This document shows, piece after piece, positions 1 through 9,399 of a stretch of DNA of 64,000 nt. Position numbers and translations under genes: made by a program. The notes beneath the pieces are model-generated. The model did not search any database, was not told the origin of the DNA, and saw nothing but the letters and a program-made list of their open reading frames with translations. The stretch is from Wenzhouxiangella sp. (GTDB lineage Bacteria; Pseudomonadota; Gammaproteobacteria; Xanthomonadales; Wenzhouxiangellaceae), in NCBI GenBank assembly GCA_007118895.1, contig SKQS01000008.1, forward strand, positions 1 through 64,000, written 5' to 3'. Position 1 is the stretch's first letter; the number at the start of each line of letters is the position of its first letter.

Positions 1-516
1 GATCTGATCCGAGTAAGGCGCGAGTTCCGCCTTGCCACCAATGCCGAACAGAAACGGCACGATGTTTTGCCACTCGCCATCGTCGATCTGAAAGCGTCCG
101 TAGTTGCGGTGCAAAAACTTTAGCCGGATGGTGCCGGCCGAGCCGGCCGGCTGCGGCTGCTGGCTCGGGCAGCCGATGCAGGTGCCGCCCTCGACCATGC
201 CCAGCTCGGTCTCCAGCTTCCACAGCACCTCGCCTTCGCCCGGTTGGAGGGTGCCGATGATGATCGCCCAGGTCGGATCGCCATTCTGGTCATAGTGGTG
301 GAAAATCCCGCCCAGCCGACCGGCCTGGATCTCGAACATGAAACCGCCCTCGAAGCTCTCGGGATTGTGCCAGTTACCTGACAAGGGATAGGGCTGGATC
401 GATTGCAGCGGCGGGCAATCAATGCAAGGGATATTTGGACCCTGCTGGCCCTGCGCGGCGACAGGCGTCAAGCATAGTGCGACAACAAACAGAAAGCTGG
501 CTATGGAATACTTCAT
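1..516 (-). CDS. Secreted hypothetical protein, cut by the left window edge
   Basis: An open frame runs leftwards from an ATG at 516 to the window edge without a stop, so only the first 172 codons are visible. An AGGAGA ribosome site lies five bases before the ATG. The protein starts with a signal peptide (MKYSIASFLFVVALCL, then a predicted cut after VAAQG). A CIDCPP cysteine pair and aromatic, glycine-rich beta-type sequence follow, including a segment around GIFHHYDQNGDPTW and another cysteine pair in CIGCPS. I do not recognise the family. It lies 60 bases downstream of the broken metzincin on the same strand, so the two may have been co-transcribed. Export is well supported; the function is unknown. 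Confidence 0.7.
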   Translation of the reverse strand, partial: MKYSIASFLFVVALCLTPVAAQGQQGPNIPCIDCPPLQSIQPYPLSGNWHNPESFEGGFMFEIQAGRLGGIFHHYDQNGDPTWAIIIGTLQPGEGEVLWKLETELGMVEGGTCIGCPSQQPQPAGSAGTIRLKFLHRNYGRFQIDDGEWQNIVPFLFGIGGKAELAPYSDQI

Positions 517-576
517 GATTCTCTCCTGGCAGCTGGCGCCGCCTGACTATTCACCTCAAGGACAAGAAAGCAGGAT

Positions 577-1882
577 TCACAGGCATTGACTCTGCCAGGT
601 AACACCGACCGAGCTGCTCAGGCTGCTGCAGCCACTACCGTTGCAGGCCCGGACCGCGAGCAGCCAGCTGCCGTCGGACTGCGGAACAATCACGGTCGTG
701 CTGGTGCCGGTTCCATGGTAGGCCAGTATCGACCACTGCTGGGCGCCGGGGTCATAGCGCAACAACTGGTAGTGCTCGGCATGAGTTTGTGATGTCCAGG
801 ACATCTGGTAGAGACCGTAGCAACCGGACCAGTTGGAAGACAATGTCGGCGTGGCCGGTGCGGCATGCGGATAGGACGTCCACTCCGCCACATCCGGCAT
901 GGTCATGTTCAACGCCCTGGCCATGAAGGCGTCGGCCAGAGGAGGGGAATCCATGGCACCGGTAGGCTTGCCCTGGTAGTAAACATCCGGATTGGACCAA
1001 AGCGGGATACGGACACAATTTTGGTCCCAGGGAGGATCTTCGAACCAGAGGAACGTACAATTACCTCCATAGCCACCCATGACGGTTTGCCAAGTCGCCT
1101 GCTCATGCTGAGGGACATTTGGCTCGAGGAAGCCCCTGGCGCAGTCGGGCGTGCCGGTTACAGGACCAAATGGATTCCCCTGCTGGTGGCCTCCACCCAG
1201 CACATGCCCCAACTCATGAGGTGCTGTTAAGTCTCCGAGCGCGAAGCCTGCGGAGGAAGTTGCGTACGGAACCGGTGCACTCATCGAGTGAGTAATCGGA
1301 ACACCACCACCGAATCGGTCTTGTTCCGCAGGTCCAAGTTCTTCGCAGCGCTCGGGGAACAATAGTAAGGCTACGTCAGCGTAGGCTATTTGCATCTCCA
1401 GTGGTAATTGTCCAAACGGTGCAGCGTGATCCCTCATCTTGTTAGTGATCTCGAACCTATCGCAGCATGAACAAATCGGATCCAACTCGAAATTCGTCTG
1501 AATATTAGTGGCATCCGCCACACTGATGTAATTCTTGGGATCCACCCCGCTGTTGTAGGTCGAAAGATTGAACTCGGCCACGATGTTGGCGATCAGCAGC
1601 GAGGCGTTGTAGTCGTTATCAACCCAGGGGGTGTAGTAGAACAGCACCCGGACATTGCCGTTGTCGGTACCGGCGCTCCCGCATCCCGAAGCGTAGCGGT
1701 GTAGACCCCGATCCGGGCCTCGGAAAACAAACTGCTGGTCAGCAAACCGTGCTGGCCGCGCTCTACTGCGGCCTGGGACTTCAACTCGAGAGCAGGCGAG
1801 TTACGCCCCCCGCATGAACAACTGTTGCGAAAAGCAAAGAAACGAAAATTGAAACTGAAACCAACGAGATTCTTGCATCCAT
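577..1882 (-). pseudogene. Secreted metzincin zinc metalloprotease, interrupted by two frameshifts
   Basis: The longest open piece is 577-1647 (356 codons from a GTG). It contains the metzincin signature HELGHVLGGGH (H144, E145, H148, H154 counted from that GTG) and a C-terminal fibronectin-III-like segment. That piece lacks a signal peptide. One exists upstream: an ATG at 1882 starts MDARISLVSVSIFVSLLF...VVHA but then runs into a stop. A middle segment (about 1800-1690, reading LELKSQAAVERGQHGLL...RIGVYTATL) is open in a third frame. Adding one base at the six-G run at 1806-1811 and one at the GGG near 1692 joins all three into one protein of about 430 residues. Both sites are G runs, so the cause may be real decay, phase variation or read errors. 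The family digests extracellular protein. Confidence 0.65.
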
Positions 1883-2052
1883 CAGCAATCCCCTGTCATG
1901 TGCCTGGTTCTTTTCCTACCAAAGACAAGTGGTGATGTCAAATCGAGGGTGGGGTTGATGTGGGAAAGGGGAAACGGAAAATGAGGAGGGGGGGAGAAGG
2001 ATAGACGGGAGAGGGGCTGGCTCAGCGGCATCGGGTCCCGGGTTCCGAATGC
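1883..2052. other. Intergenic stretch with a purine-rich tract
   Basis: No convincing gene is visible between the metzincin start and the tandem repeats. The segment around 1962-2016 is almost pure A and G on the plus strand. It is low-complexity sequence of the same general character as the microsatellites next to it. The metzincin promoter should lie here, but I see no clear -35/-10 pair. Confidence 0.4.
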
Positions 2053-2087
2053 AGGATCAAGGATCAAGGATCAAGGATCAAGGATCA
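2053..2087. repeat. Tandem repeat, 7-base unit AGGATCA, five copies
   Basis: Five perfect head-to-tail copies of AGGATCA occupy this 35-base stretch. It lies between the broken metzincin and the DUF1800 gene and overlaps no supported gene. Only 15 bases separate it from a second array with an 8-base unit, which suggests local slippage-driven growth. Confidence 0.9.
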
Positions 2088-2102
2088 ACGAGACTTTCCC
2101 GA

Positions 2103-2222
2103 CGTACCGCCGTACCGCCGTACCGCCGCACAAACGCACAGACGCACAGACGCACAGACGCACAGACGCACAGACGCACAGACGCACAGACGCACCGTCG
2201 CACCGCCGCACAGACGCACCCT
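2103..2222. repeat. Tandem repeat, 8-base unit, fifteen copies
   Basis: The stretch is periodic at exactly 8 bases for 120 bases. It has three copies of CGTACCGC, then CGCACAAA, then seven perfect copies of CGCACAGA (2135-2190), then CGCACCGT, CGCACCGC, CGCACAGA and CGCACCCT. The degenerate edges and uniform core fit a slippage array. A unit of 8 is not a multiple of 3, so copy-number change would shift any reading frame through it, although no real gene spans it. Confidence 0.9.
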
Positions 2223-2313
2223 CTTCCGTTAACTCCATCACGGAAATCCCCCCGGCGCGGCGCTAACATGACAGCTCGAATCCGGACAAGGGGGTAGTCG
2301 CGGGAGGTTGCTG

Positions 2314-4005
2314 GTGGATTTGGACAATGTGATGGGCGGAGACGAGGCCGACGAGCTGATCTTCGCCGATGCTTTCGAGGCAATCAGTCAACCGCCGGTG
2401 CCGTTTGCCCGCAGGGTGCTGGAGCGCCTCAGTTATGGTGCGACGCCGGAATCGCTGGCCGAGTTCGAGGCGCTGGGTGGCGATGATCAGGCCCGCCTGA
2501 CGGCATGGGTTGACTGGCAGCTCAATCCGCAGGCCATCGACGATAGCCATTGCCAGTCGCTGATCCTTTCTGGCGGCTACCAGACCCTGGACAAGCCGCT
2601 TGCCCAGTTGTGGGCGGATCATGTGCGCGGGAGCATGAGCAGCGGGTCGCAGCGCTATCTGCCGGTGGCCGAGACAGACGCGGCACGGATTGTTCGCGCC
2701 CAGTCCAGCCGCCGGCAGCTCTACGAAATGATGGTCGAATTCTGGCATGACCATTTCAACGTGTTCGGCTGGTCATTCTCGATTGCCCCGGTGTTTGCTC
2801 ACTATGACCGCGATGTGATTCGTCCCAACGCCCTGGGCAACTTTCGCGAGATGATCGAGCTGGTCGCCTCATCGACCGCGATGCTCTACTACCTGGACAA
2901 CCGTTCCAGCCGGGGCTCAGAGTTCAACGAGAACTATGCCCGCGAGCTGCTCGAGCTTCACACCATGGGCACCGATGCCTACTTCCCGACCAACGACCCC
3001 GGTGACGTGCCTATCGGGCCGGACGGTATGCCGGCCGGTTATTCCGACTGGGATGTGTACGAGGCGGCGCGCTGCTTTACCGGCTGGACGGTGCGCAACG
3101 GCCACTGGCACTTTCCGTCGGATCCGGCCTACGACACCGGTGAATTTCTGTACTGGCCCGCCTGGCATGATGTGGCCGGGAAGTTCTTCCTTGGCCAGTT
3201 CATACTGCCCAGCCAGCCGGCGCTGGATGACGGCCGGCGGGTGCTTGACCGGCTGTGTCAGCACCAGGCCACGGCCCGGCACGTGTGCGCCAAGCTGATC
3301 CGGCGTTTTGTCGCCGACGAGCCACCGCCGGACCTGGTTGAATCAGTGGCGGCAGTATTTCTCGCCCACGGAGAGGCGCCGGACCAGATTGCACGCGTGC
3401 TGCGCCATGTGCTGCTGGCTCCGGAAGCCTTCGATACTGGCAGCGGCAAGGTGCGCCGACCGTGGGAACTGGTCATGGCGGCCTTGCGCAAGACTCAGGC
3501 AGACGCGGTGCCGATTCCATACTCGGACTGGCAGCCCTGGGGGCTGTTTTTCAATCGGCTGAACCAGACCGGACACGCTTCGTTTCGATGGCAGCCGCCG
3601 GACGGATACCCGGATACCGCCTCACGCTGGACCTCGGTCTCGGCGATGGGCCAGTCGTGGCGGCTATTGAGCGTATTGCCCGAGCTTCGCGAGGGTTCGG
3701 TGCCGGTACTGCCGGTGGTCGCGCTGACCCTGCAGGCTTTTCCAGACCCGGCCAGCCGCAGCGCGGCGGCGATAGTTGACTGGTGGCTGGATCGCCTGCT
3801 GGGTTATTCGCCGGAGCCTGCGCGGCGCACCCGGCTGATCAGCTTCCTGCGTCAGAACGCCGCCTTCGACGAGCCGCTGGACCTGGAGAGCTCGGCGCCT
3901 GACGGGTTCTGGTCGTCCGGCAATCTCAAGAATCACTATGTGCAGGCACGGCTGCGCACCACCGTCGCCCTGATGTTCACCCTGCCGGAATTCCACCGGC
4001 GCTGA
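2314..4005 (+). CDS. DUF1800 family protein
   Basis: About 563 residues, recognisable as DUF1800: an early PFARRVLERLSYGATPE segment, then MVEFWHDHFNVFGW, then ENYARELLELHTMG, then EAARCFTGWTV. GTG 2314 is preferred because GGGAGG lies six bases before it. TTG 2308 and ATG 2332 are in-frame alternatives, and an in-frame stop at 2269 rules out a longer start. No signal peptide is visible. It lies 13 bases before a DUF1501 gene, and the two families are very often paired. The biochemical function of the pair is not established. The call is secure at family level only. Confidence 0.9.
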   Translation: MDLDNVMGGDEADELIFADAFEAISQPPVPFARRVLERLSYGATPESLAEFEALGGDDQARLTAWVDWQLNPQAIDDSHCQSLILSGGYQTLDKPLAQLWADHVRGSMSSGSQRYLPVAETDAARIVRAQSSRRQLYEMMVEFWHDHFNVFGWSFSIAPVFAHYDRDVIRPNALGNFREMIELVASSTAMLYYLDNRSSRGSEFNENYARELLELHTMGTDAYFPTNDPGDVPIGPDGMPAGYSDWDVYEAARCFTGWTVRNGHWHFPSDPAYDTGEFLYWPAWHDVAGKFFLGQFILPSQPALDDGRRVLDRLCQHQATARHVCAKLIRRFVADEPPPDLVESVAAVFLAHGEAPDQIARVLRHVLLAPEAFDTGSGKVRRPWELVMAALRKTQADAVPIPYSDWQPWGLFFNRLNQTGHASFRWQPPDGYPDTASRWTSVSAMGQSWRLLSVLPELREGSVPVLPVVALTLQAFPDPASRSAAAIVDWWLDRLLGYSPEPARRTRLISFLRQNAAFDEPLDLESSAPDGFWSSGNLKNHYVQARLRTTVALMFTLPEFHRR

Positions 4006-4018
4006 CCGAGGCCCCACG

Positions 4019-5389
4019 ATGAAAAGAAGAACCTTTCTGAAAGGGTGCGGAGCGGCTGCCGGGGTAGGGATGCTGCCGGTCAGCGGCTGGTTCAATCCCT
4101 TTGCCTTCGGCGCTGGCCTGCAGAACGACGTACTGGTCTACTGCTTTCTGCGCGGCGGCATAGACGGCCTGCATCTGCTGGCGCCGATATCCGGTCCGGA
4201 GCGATTTCCTTACGAGGACAAGCGCCAGAACATGGCGATCCCCGCCGGGCGCCTGCGCCCGCTGGAAGGCCACTGGGGACTGCATCCGCGAATCGGCGGC
4301 GCGGCCGGCGATCCGGTCGGCACCGTGCCGAAGTGGCTGCATGAGCTCTACAACCAGCAGCGACTGGCCATCATTCAAGCCGCCGGCATGCCAACCGTGG
4401 TCAACCGCAGCCACTTCGATGCCCAGGCCTTCATGGATCTGGGCACGCCGGGCAACAAGTCGGGCAGCCAGGGCTGGCTGGCTCGCTACCTGGCCTCCGC
4501 GACCGGCTTGCCCGAACCGCTGCTCAGTTCCGCCTTCGGCTTTGCCAGCGTTCAGCCGCTGCCGCTGTTCGGTAACGATTCGGCCTTTACCCTGAATAGC
4601 GCCCAGGAGTTCCGGGTCGACGGCTTCCACTGGTCGTGGAACAACACCAATCCTGATATCGCAGGTCATGCCGGCGCCCATCACCAGTTGTTCCCGCTGT
4701 GGCTTGGCGCTCAGTCGGACCTGGTCCAGGCCGGCCGACTGGCCGCCGAGGCGCTGGCCTACCTGCGAGAGATCGACTTCCGCCTGTTCCATCCCGACAA
4801 TGCCCCGACCGGCTACCAGCCCGAGGGCGGCGCCCAGTACCCGGATACCGGACTGGGTACGCAGCTTAGAAACCTGGCCCAGTTGATCAAGCTTGATGCC
4901 GGCCTGGTTGCGGCCACGGTGGACTTCGGCGGCTGGGACACCCACGACGGGCAGGGCATGCCCGATCCCGGCAACCCCAACCATTTCGACTATTTCGGCA
5001 ACCGGATCGAGGAATTCTCGCGCGCCCTGCATGCCTTCTACAGCGATCTGGCCGGCTCGGTCCAGGGCGACTTCATGCAGCGGGTCAACGTGGTTGTCTT
5101 GAGCGAGTTCGGCCGCCGGGTCCGGCCCAACGCCTCCAGCGGCACCGATCACGGCTACGGCAACGTGATGATGGCGCTGGGTGGACGGGTCAACGGCGGG
5201 CTGCACGGCCAGTTCCCCGGGCTGGACGACCTGGCGCTGTTCCAGGGTCAGGATCTCGACGCCGATATCGATTACCGGCAGATTCTTTCCGAACTGCTGG
5301 TCAGGCGCCTGGGCTTTTCAGCTTCCGGTCTGGAATCGGTCTTCCCGGGCCTGGGCAGCTACCAGCCGGTGGGCATCTTCCAGAGTTGA
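4019..5389 (+). CDS. DUF1501 family protein with Tat signal
   Basis: 456 residues. The N terminus MKRRTFLKGCGAAAGVG is a twin-arginine (Tat) export signal, implying folding in the cytoplasm before export. DUF1501 belongs to the alkaline-phosphatase-like/sulfatase-like superfamily. Visible landmarks are DVLVYCFLRGGIDGLHLL near the start, VVNRSHFDAQAFMDLG, ATVDFGGWDTHDGQ, VVLSEFGRRVRPNASSGTDHG and a glycine-rich end. It starts 13 bases after the DUF1800 gene, so they are probably one operon. The downstream M3 peptidase gene converges on it, with 34 bases between the stops. Confidence 0.92.
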   Translation: MKRRTFLKGCGAAAGVGMLPVSGWFNPFAFGAGLQNDVLVYCFLRGGIDGLHLLAPISGPERFPYEDKRQNMAIPAGRLRPLEGHWGLHPRIGGAAGDPVGTVPKWLHELYNQQRLAIIQAAGMPTVVNRSHFDAQAFMDLGTPGNKSGSQGWLARYLASATGLPEPLLSSAFGFASVQPLPLFGNDSAFTLNSAQEFRVDGFHWSWNNTNPDIAGHAGAHHQLFPLWLGAQSDLVQAGRLAAEALAYLREIDFRLFHPDNAPTGYQPEGGAQYPDTGLGTQLRNLAQLIKLDAGLVAATVDFGGWDTHDGQGMPDPGNPNHFDYFGNRIEEFSRALHAFYSDLAGSVQGDFMQRVNVVVLSEFGRRVRPNASSGTDHGYGNVMMALGGRVNGGLHGQFPGLDDLALFQGQDLDADIDYRQILSELLVRRLGFSASGLESVFPGLGSYQPVGIFQS

Positions 5390-5423
5390 CATCGCGCCCG
5401 CCATCGACTCGGTTCGACCCGGA

Positions 5424-7601
5424 TCACTCGTAACTGATCGAATCGATTAGCGCACTCATCTCCGGCGGCCGGCCGCGGAAGGCCTCGAAGCTGTCGAGTA
5501 CCGGCCGGGTGTTGCCGCGGGCAAGAATCTCGTCCCGCAGCCGGTCGGCGGTTTCCCGATCCAGCACCCCGGTCTCGGTAAACGCCGCGAAGGCATCGGC
5601 TGCCAGCACCCGGGCCCACAGGTGCCGGTAATGCCCCTGGCCATGGGCGTGGCCGAAGGCGTCGATGAAGGCGGTGGAGGGCAGGGCAGGCAGGATTACC
5701 GGGGCAATGTCGCGGCCTGAGTAAAGCCCCGCTTCCATGGCTTCGGGAGCCGGTATCTCCTGATCGGAACCGATCCGGTGCCAGGCCAGCTCCAGACGTG
5801 CCGCCAGCACCTGGCCGGCCAGCTCGATGGCGCTGCCGATCTGCCAGGCATCGGCCAGTCGGCTGCTCAGGGCATCCGGCAGCGCCGCGCCGGTCTGGTG
5901 ATGGAAGGCATACAAGCGCAACAGCTCCGGGGTCAGCGCCCAGTGCTCGAACAAAAGAGCTGGAAACTCGACGAAATCGGCTGGCACGTTGGTGCCGGCC
6001 AGGGCGGCGTACTCGGCTTCGGAAAAGATCGCGTGCAGGGCGTGACCGAATTCGTGGAACAGGGTGACGGCCTGGTCGGGCTGCAGCAGCGGCGGGGTCT
6101 GACCCATCGGGCGCGGAAAGCCGGCGACATTGGCAACCACCGGGGCGATGCGATCATCACCGCGGCCGGACTGCGGGCGGTATATCGACATCCAGGCCCC
6201 TGACTGCTTGCCAGGTCGGGCCAGGTAGTCCAGGTAAAGTACGCCCAGGTCGCGGCCATCGGCGTCGCGGACCAAGAAAGTCTCGACTTCCGGATGGTAG
6301 CGCGGCAGATCGGCACGTTCGTGGAAGGACAGGCCCCACAGGCGGCCGGCCAGGGTAAAAGCTCCCTGGCGGACCTGCTCCAGCCCGAACCACTCCGGCA
6401 GTTCGGCATCCTCCAGCTCGAGCACACGCTGGCGTTGCGTCTGGATCAGGTAGGGCAGGTCCCATGGCTCGATGTCGCCGTCGATGCCGTAATCGGCAGC
6501 CGTCTGCCGCAGCTGCTCAAGCTCGACCTCAGCTTGTTCCAGCGCCGCATCCAGCAGCCTGTCCAGCAAATCGTCGACACTGAAATTGTCGTTGAAGCTG
6601 CTTTCTGCGAGCATGAACTCGGCATGGTTGGCCAGGCCCAGAAGCTCGGCATGGCTTTGGCGCAGCGCCACCATCCGCTCAATGATCTCACTCAGCGCCG
6701 ACCGGTCTTGATCGGCGCCGGCATGACGCCAGGCCTTGAACACCTCGCGCCTGAGCGAGCGGTCCGGTGCATGGCGCAGGAAGGTGGCTACTTCCGCCTC
6801 GTCCAGGGTCAGCACGAAGCCATCGGCGTGACCGTGCTCGCGGGCCTGGCGCCGGCCGTGCAGGATCAGCTCGGCCGGAAGACTGGCGACAAGGGCCTCG
6901 TCCTCGATCAGCAGCTGCCAGGCATGTCGAGACTCGGCCAGCCTGGCCTGGTAGCGCTCGGCCAGCTCGGCCAGTTCGGCATTCAGCGTACGCAGGCGGC
7001 GCCGGTCGGTACGATCCAGCGCCGAGCCGGCGGCATGAAAGCGCTGCAGGGTCAAATCCAGCAGCTGGCGCTGCTCGCCAGCAAGCTGAGGTCCATGCTG
7101 TTCGGCGACCTGCCTGACCCGGTCGAGCAGGCCTCGGTCCTGGAGCATCCTGTCGTTGTGGGCGATGATTTCGGGGGCCTGCTCGGCGATGATGTCAGCC
7201 AGTTCGGGATCGCCGGTGGCTGCATGCAGGCCGTAGAGCAGGGCGACCAGCCGGCCCAGACGCTCGCCGGCACCGGCCAGCGCCGCAATGGTGTTGTCAA
7301 AGTCGGCAGCCGAAGGGTTGTTGACGATGACCTGGATCTGATTGACGTGTTCGTCCATGGCCGCCTCGATGGCCGGCTCGAACTGCCATGGCTCGATGCG
7401 ATGGAACGGTGGTGCCCCTAATGGGGTGGTCTGGACATCGTCAAGCAGGGGGTTCGGGCGGTCAACCGGCGACTCGGCGACGGGTTCCTCGGCAGGTTCG
7501 GAGACAGTATCGGCTGGCTGTTCGGCCGGTTGGCAGCCGGCAAGCGTCAGTCCGAACACGACCGCGATGATCGTGATTATTGGGTGGCTATTGAATGGCA
7601 T
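5424..7601 (-). CDS. M3 family zinc oligopeptidase, lipoprotein
   Basis: 725 residues from the ATG at 7601, chosen because it begins a lipoprotein signal (MPFNSHPIITIIAVV ending LTLAGC, lipid cysteine at 23). An upstream in-frame start would add 22 residues unlike a signal. The zinc site FHEFGHALH is at about residues 515-523 (H516, E517, H520). The length and layout match M3 peptidases of the oligopeptidase A/Dcp type. An acidic proline-rich linker follows the lipid cysteine. Dcp/PrlC relatives are usually soluble; a lipid anchor places this one in the periplasm, where it would trim short peptides. It is the only gene in its transcript that I can see. Confidence 0.9.
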   Translation of the reverse strand: MPFNSHPIITIIAVVFGLTLAGCQPAEQPADTVSEPAEEPVAESPVDRPNPLLDDVQTTPLGAPPFHRIEPWQFEPAIEAAMDEHVNQIQVIVNNPSAADFDNTIAALAGAGERLGRLVALLYGLHAATGDPELADIIAEQAPEIIAHNDRMLQDRGLLDRVRQVAEQHGPQLAGEQRQLLDLTLQRFHAAGSALDRTDRRRLRTLNAELAELAERYQARLAESRHAWQLLIEDEALVASLPAELILHGRRQAREHGHADGFVLTLDEAEVATFLRHAPDRSLRREVFKAWRHAGADQDRSALSEIIERMVALRQSHAELLGLANHAEFMLAESSFNDNFSVDDLLDRLLDAALEQAEVELEQLRQTAADYGIDGDIEPWDLPYLIQTQRQRVLELEDAELPEWFGLEQVRQGAFTLAGRLWGLSFHERADLPRYHPEVETFLVRDADGRDLGVLYLDYLARPGKQSGAWMSIYRPQSGRGDDRIAPVVANVAGFPRPMGQTPPLLQPDQAVTLFHEFGHALHAIFSEAEYAALAGTNVPADFVEFPALLFEHWALTPELLRLYAFHHQTGAALPDALSSRLADAWQIGSAIELAGQVLAARLELAWHRIGSDQEIPAPEAMEAGLYSGRDIAPVILPALPSTAFIDAFGHAHGQGHYRHLWARVLAADAFAAFTETGVLDRETADRLRDEILARGNTRPVLDSFEAFRGRPPEMSALIDSISYE

Positions 7602-7744
7602 GGTTACAAAGATACCTGAGGGCGCGGCACGGCAGGGGCAAGGGTGCCAACCGGGCCGGGCCCGCAAGCTCAGCGTTGCCGGGGCTTTTCACCGTCGCCA
7701 TTTGCTGGCATGGTATGTACCCTTGATCATCAGGGACGACAAGC

Positions 7745-8647
7745 ATGCGAAAGATGAAGGTTGCCGTTTTCGGCGCCACCGGAGTACAGGGCCATCCGGT
7801 GCTGGATGCGGCCCTGGAGGCCGGGCACCAGGTGCGGGCGGTCAGTCGTGACCCGGACAGTGCAGAAGAAAGGCTGCCGGGTCGGGTAGAAAAAGTCTAT
7901 GGCGACTACGCCGACCGCGATTCGCTGGTCGATGCCCTGGACGGCGTCGAGGCCCTGTTCTTTCACCTGCCGATGCTGCCTTCGGAGGCCGGCGATGCGG
8001 TTGATAACCTGCTGGAGGCGGCGCACCGCCAGGGCGTGGAACGGATCGTGTTTTCCACCGGCGCCTGGTGTGGCAAGGGCATGCCGGATATCGCCCTGGT
8101 CGACGGACTGCGGCGGGTCTCGGCCCAGGTGCTCGACAGCGGCATCGATGCGGTGGTGCTGCGGCCGACGCTGTACCTGGCCAACCTGGTCTGGCCGCAC
8201 CTTTTGCGTGAACTACGCGAGACCGGGCGCCTGAGCTACCCGCCGCTGGACCATCATCGTCGCATCAGCTGGACCGCGACCGAGGACCAGGGGGCGATTG
8301 CCGCGGCCTGCCTGCACGCCGATGTGGTGGGGCAGACGCTTGACATTGCCAGCCCCGAGCCGGTCACCGGTCCGGAATTATGCCGCCTGCTGGCCGGGGT
8401 ATTCGATCGCGAAATCCACTTTGCCCCGGAAACCATCGAGGAATTTTCCAACACCATGACCAGCCTGTCGGGCTCGGCCGAGATGGGGCGTCAGATTGCC
8501 GACTTTTACGCTGCCATCGATGAGCTGCCGCCCAAGGGCATGATTGTCGATGCTTCCCGCCTGGCCGATCAGCTGGGCGTGAAGCTGACGCCTGTCAGCC
8601 GCTGGGTCAAGCGTCGACTGGGTCGTCTGCTCGACCTGTACGGCTGA
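7745..8647 (+). CDS. NmrA-like NAD(P)-binding oxidoreductase
   Basis: 300 residues with an N-terminal Rossmann motif GATGVQG in MKVAVFGATGVQGHPV. The classical SDR YxxxK catalytic pair is not evident. This is the pattern of atypical SDRs of the NmrA/NAD(P)H-binding family, which act as redox sensors or reductases on unknown substrates. It starts at 7745 (MRKMK); an internal ATG four codons later is possible. It is divergent from the M3 peptidase and converges on mlaA. The substrate cannot be told. Confidence 0.85.
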   Translation: MRKMKVAVFGATGVQGHPVLDAALEAGHQVRAVSRDPDSAEERLPGRVEKVYGDYADRDSLVDALDGVEALFFHLPMLPSEAGDAVDNLLEAAHRQGVERIVFSTGAWCGKGMPDIALVDGLRRVSAQVLDSGIDAVVLRPTLYLANLVWPHLLRELRETGRLSYPPLDHHRRISWTATEDQGAIAAACLHADVVGQTLDIASPEPVTGPELCRLLAGVFDREIHFAPETIEEFSNTMTSLSGSAEMGRQIADFYAAIDELPPKGMIVDASRLADQLGVKLTPVSRWVKRRLGRLLDLYG

Positions 8648-8667
8648 GTTCCTGCTGGGTAGGCGGC

Positions 8668-9399
8668 CTACCAGTCCTCGTCGTCGTCGAGGAAGTCGTC
8701 GTAGTCGGGTAACGGCGCGTCGTCGCCGTGAATCAGAAACTCACGGCGCTGCAGCCAGGCGTCGCGCAGGAACAGATACTCGTCGAAGGCCGCTTCCAGG
8801 TCCGCGTCGCGCGGCAGCAGGGCAGCCCGCGTCTGGATGATGTCCAGTGCCAGCAGGTAGTAGCTGGCCTGCTCCAGCGCCAGGTACCACTCTGGGTTCA
8901 GCGGCGCATCGGCGACGCGGCCAAATCCATCTCGAACGGTGGACGGCCCGAGAAACGGCAGCATAAGGTAGCGGCTGCTTTCCCAGCCCCAGGTAGCCAT
9001 GGTCTGGCCGAAGTCCGCGTTGTAACGCTCCAGCCCCCCGGCACTGGCCACGTCGAACAGGCCGGCCACGCCGAACACGGTGTTGACGAAGAACCGCTCG
9101 AAGGCGCGGCCGCTGTCGCCAGGCCGGCCTTGCAGCAGCAGGTTGACAATGGTTACCGGCGAGCGCAGGTTGGTGAAGAAATTCCCGACACCGCGCTGCA
9201 CCGGCTGCGGTGTGACGGTGTCGTAGCCGCGCGCCACCGGTCGCAGCATGGCCCGGTCCACGCCGCGGTTGAACTGGTAGACGCTGCGGTTGAACGGCTC
9301 CCAGGGATCGCGCGGATCGCGCTCCTCTGGCGGGGCTGCGGTGGTTGCGCAACCGGCCACCAGTCCGGCGGCAAACAGCAGGATCAGCAGACGCTTCAT
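8668..9399 (-). CDS. mlaA: MlaA (VacJ) outer-membrane lipoprotein
   Basis: 243 residues with lipoprotein signal MKRLLILLFAAGLVAGC (lipid cysteine 17). The VacJ core follows: DPWEPFNRSVYQFNRGVDRAMLRPVARGY, then GVGNFFTNLRSP, then FGQTMATWG and YLMLPFLGPSTVRDGFG. MlaA removes mislocalised phospholipid from the outer leaflet of the outer membrane and passes it to MlaC. The C terminus is strongly acidic (DYDDFLDDDEDW). Its ATG overlaps the mlaB stop (ATGA). In E. coli mlaA lies elsewhere, so the fused operon mlaF-E-D-C-B-A here makes the whole pathway one unit. Confidence 0.95.
   Translation of the reverse strand: MKRLLILLFAAGLVAGCATTAAPPEERDPRDPWEPFNRSVYQFNRGVDRAMLRPVARGYDTVTPQPVQRGVGNFFTNLRSPVTIVNLLLQGRPGDSGRAFERFFVNTVFGVAGLFDVASAGGLERYNADFGQTMATWGWESSRYLMLPFLGPSTVRDGFGRVADAPLNPEWYLALEQASYYLLALDIIQTRAALLPRDADLEAAFDEYLFLRDAWLQRREFLIHGDDAPLPDYDDFLDDDEDW

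Noticed and set aside
120-422. Minus-strand frame of 100 residues near the left edge
   Set aside because: It is a shifted frame of the real secreted protein that runs from 516 through the edge, which has a signal peptide and ribosome site.
2103-2222. Possible CRISPR array
   Set aside because: The units are 8 bases with no spacers, so it is a simple tandem repeat.
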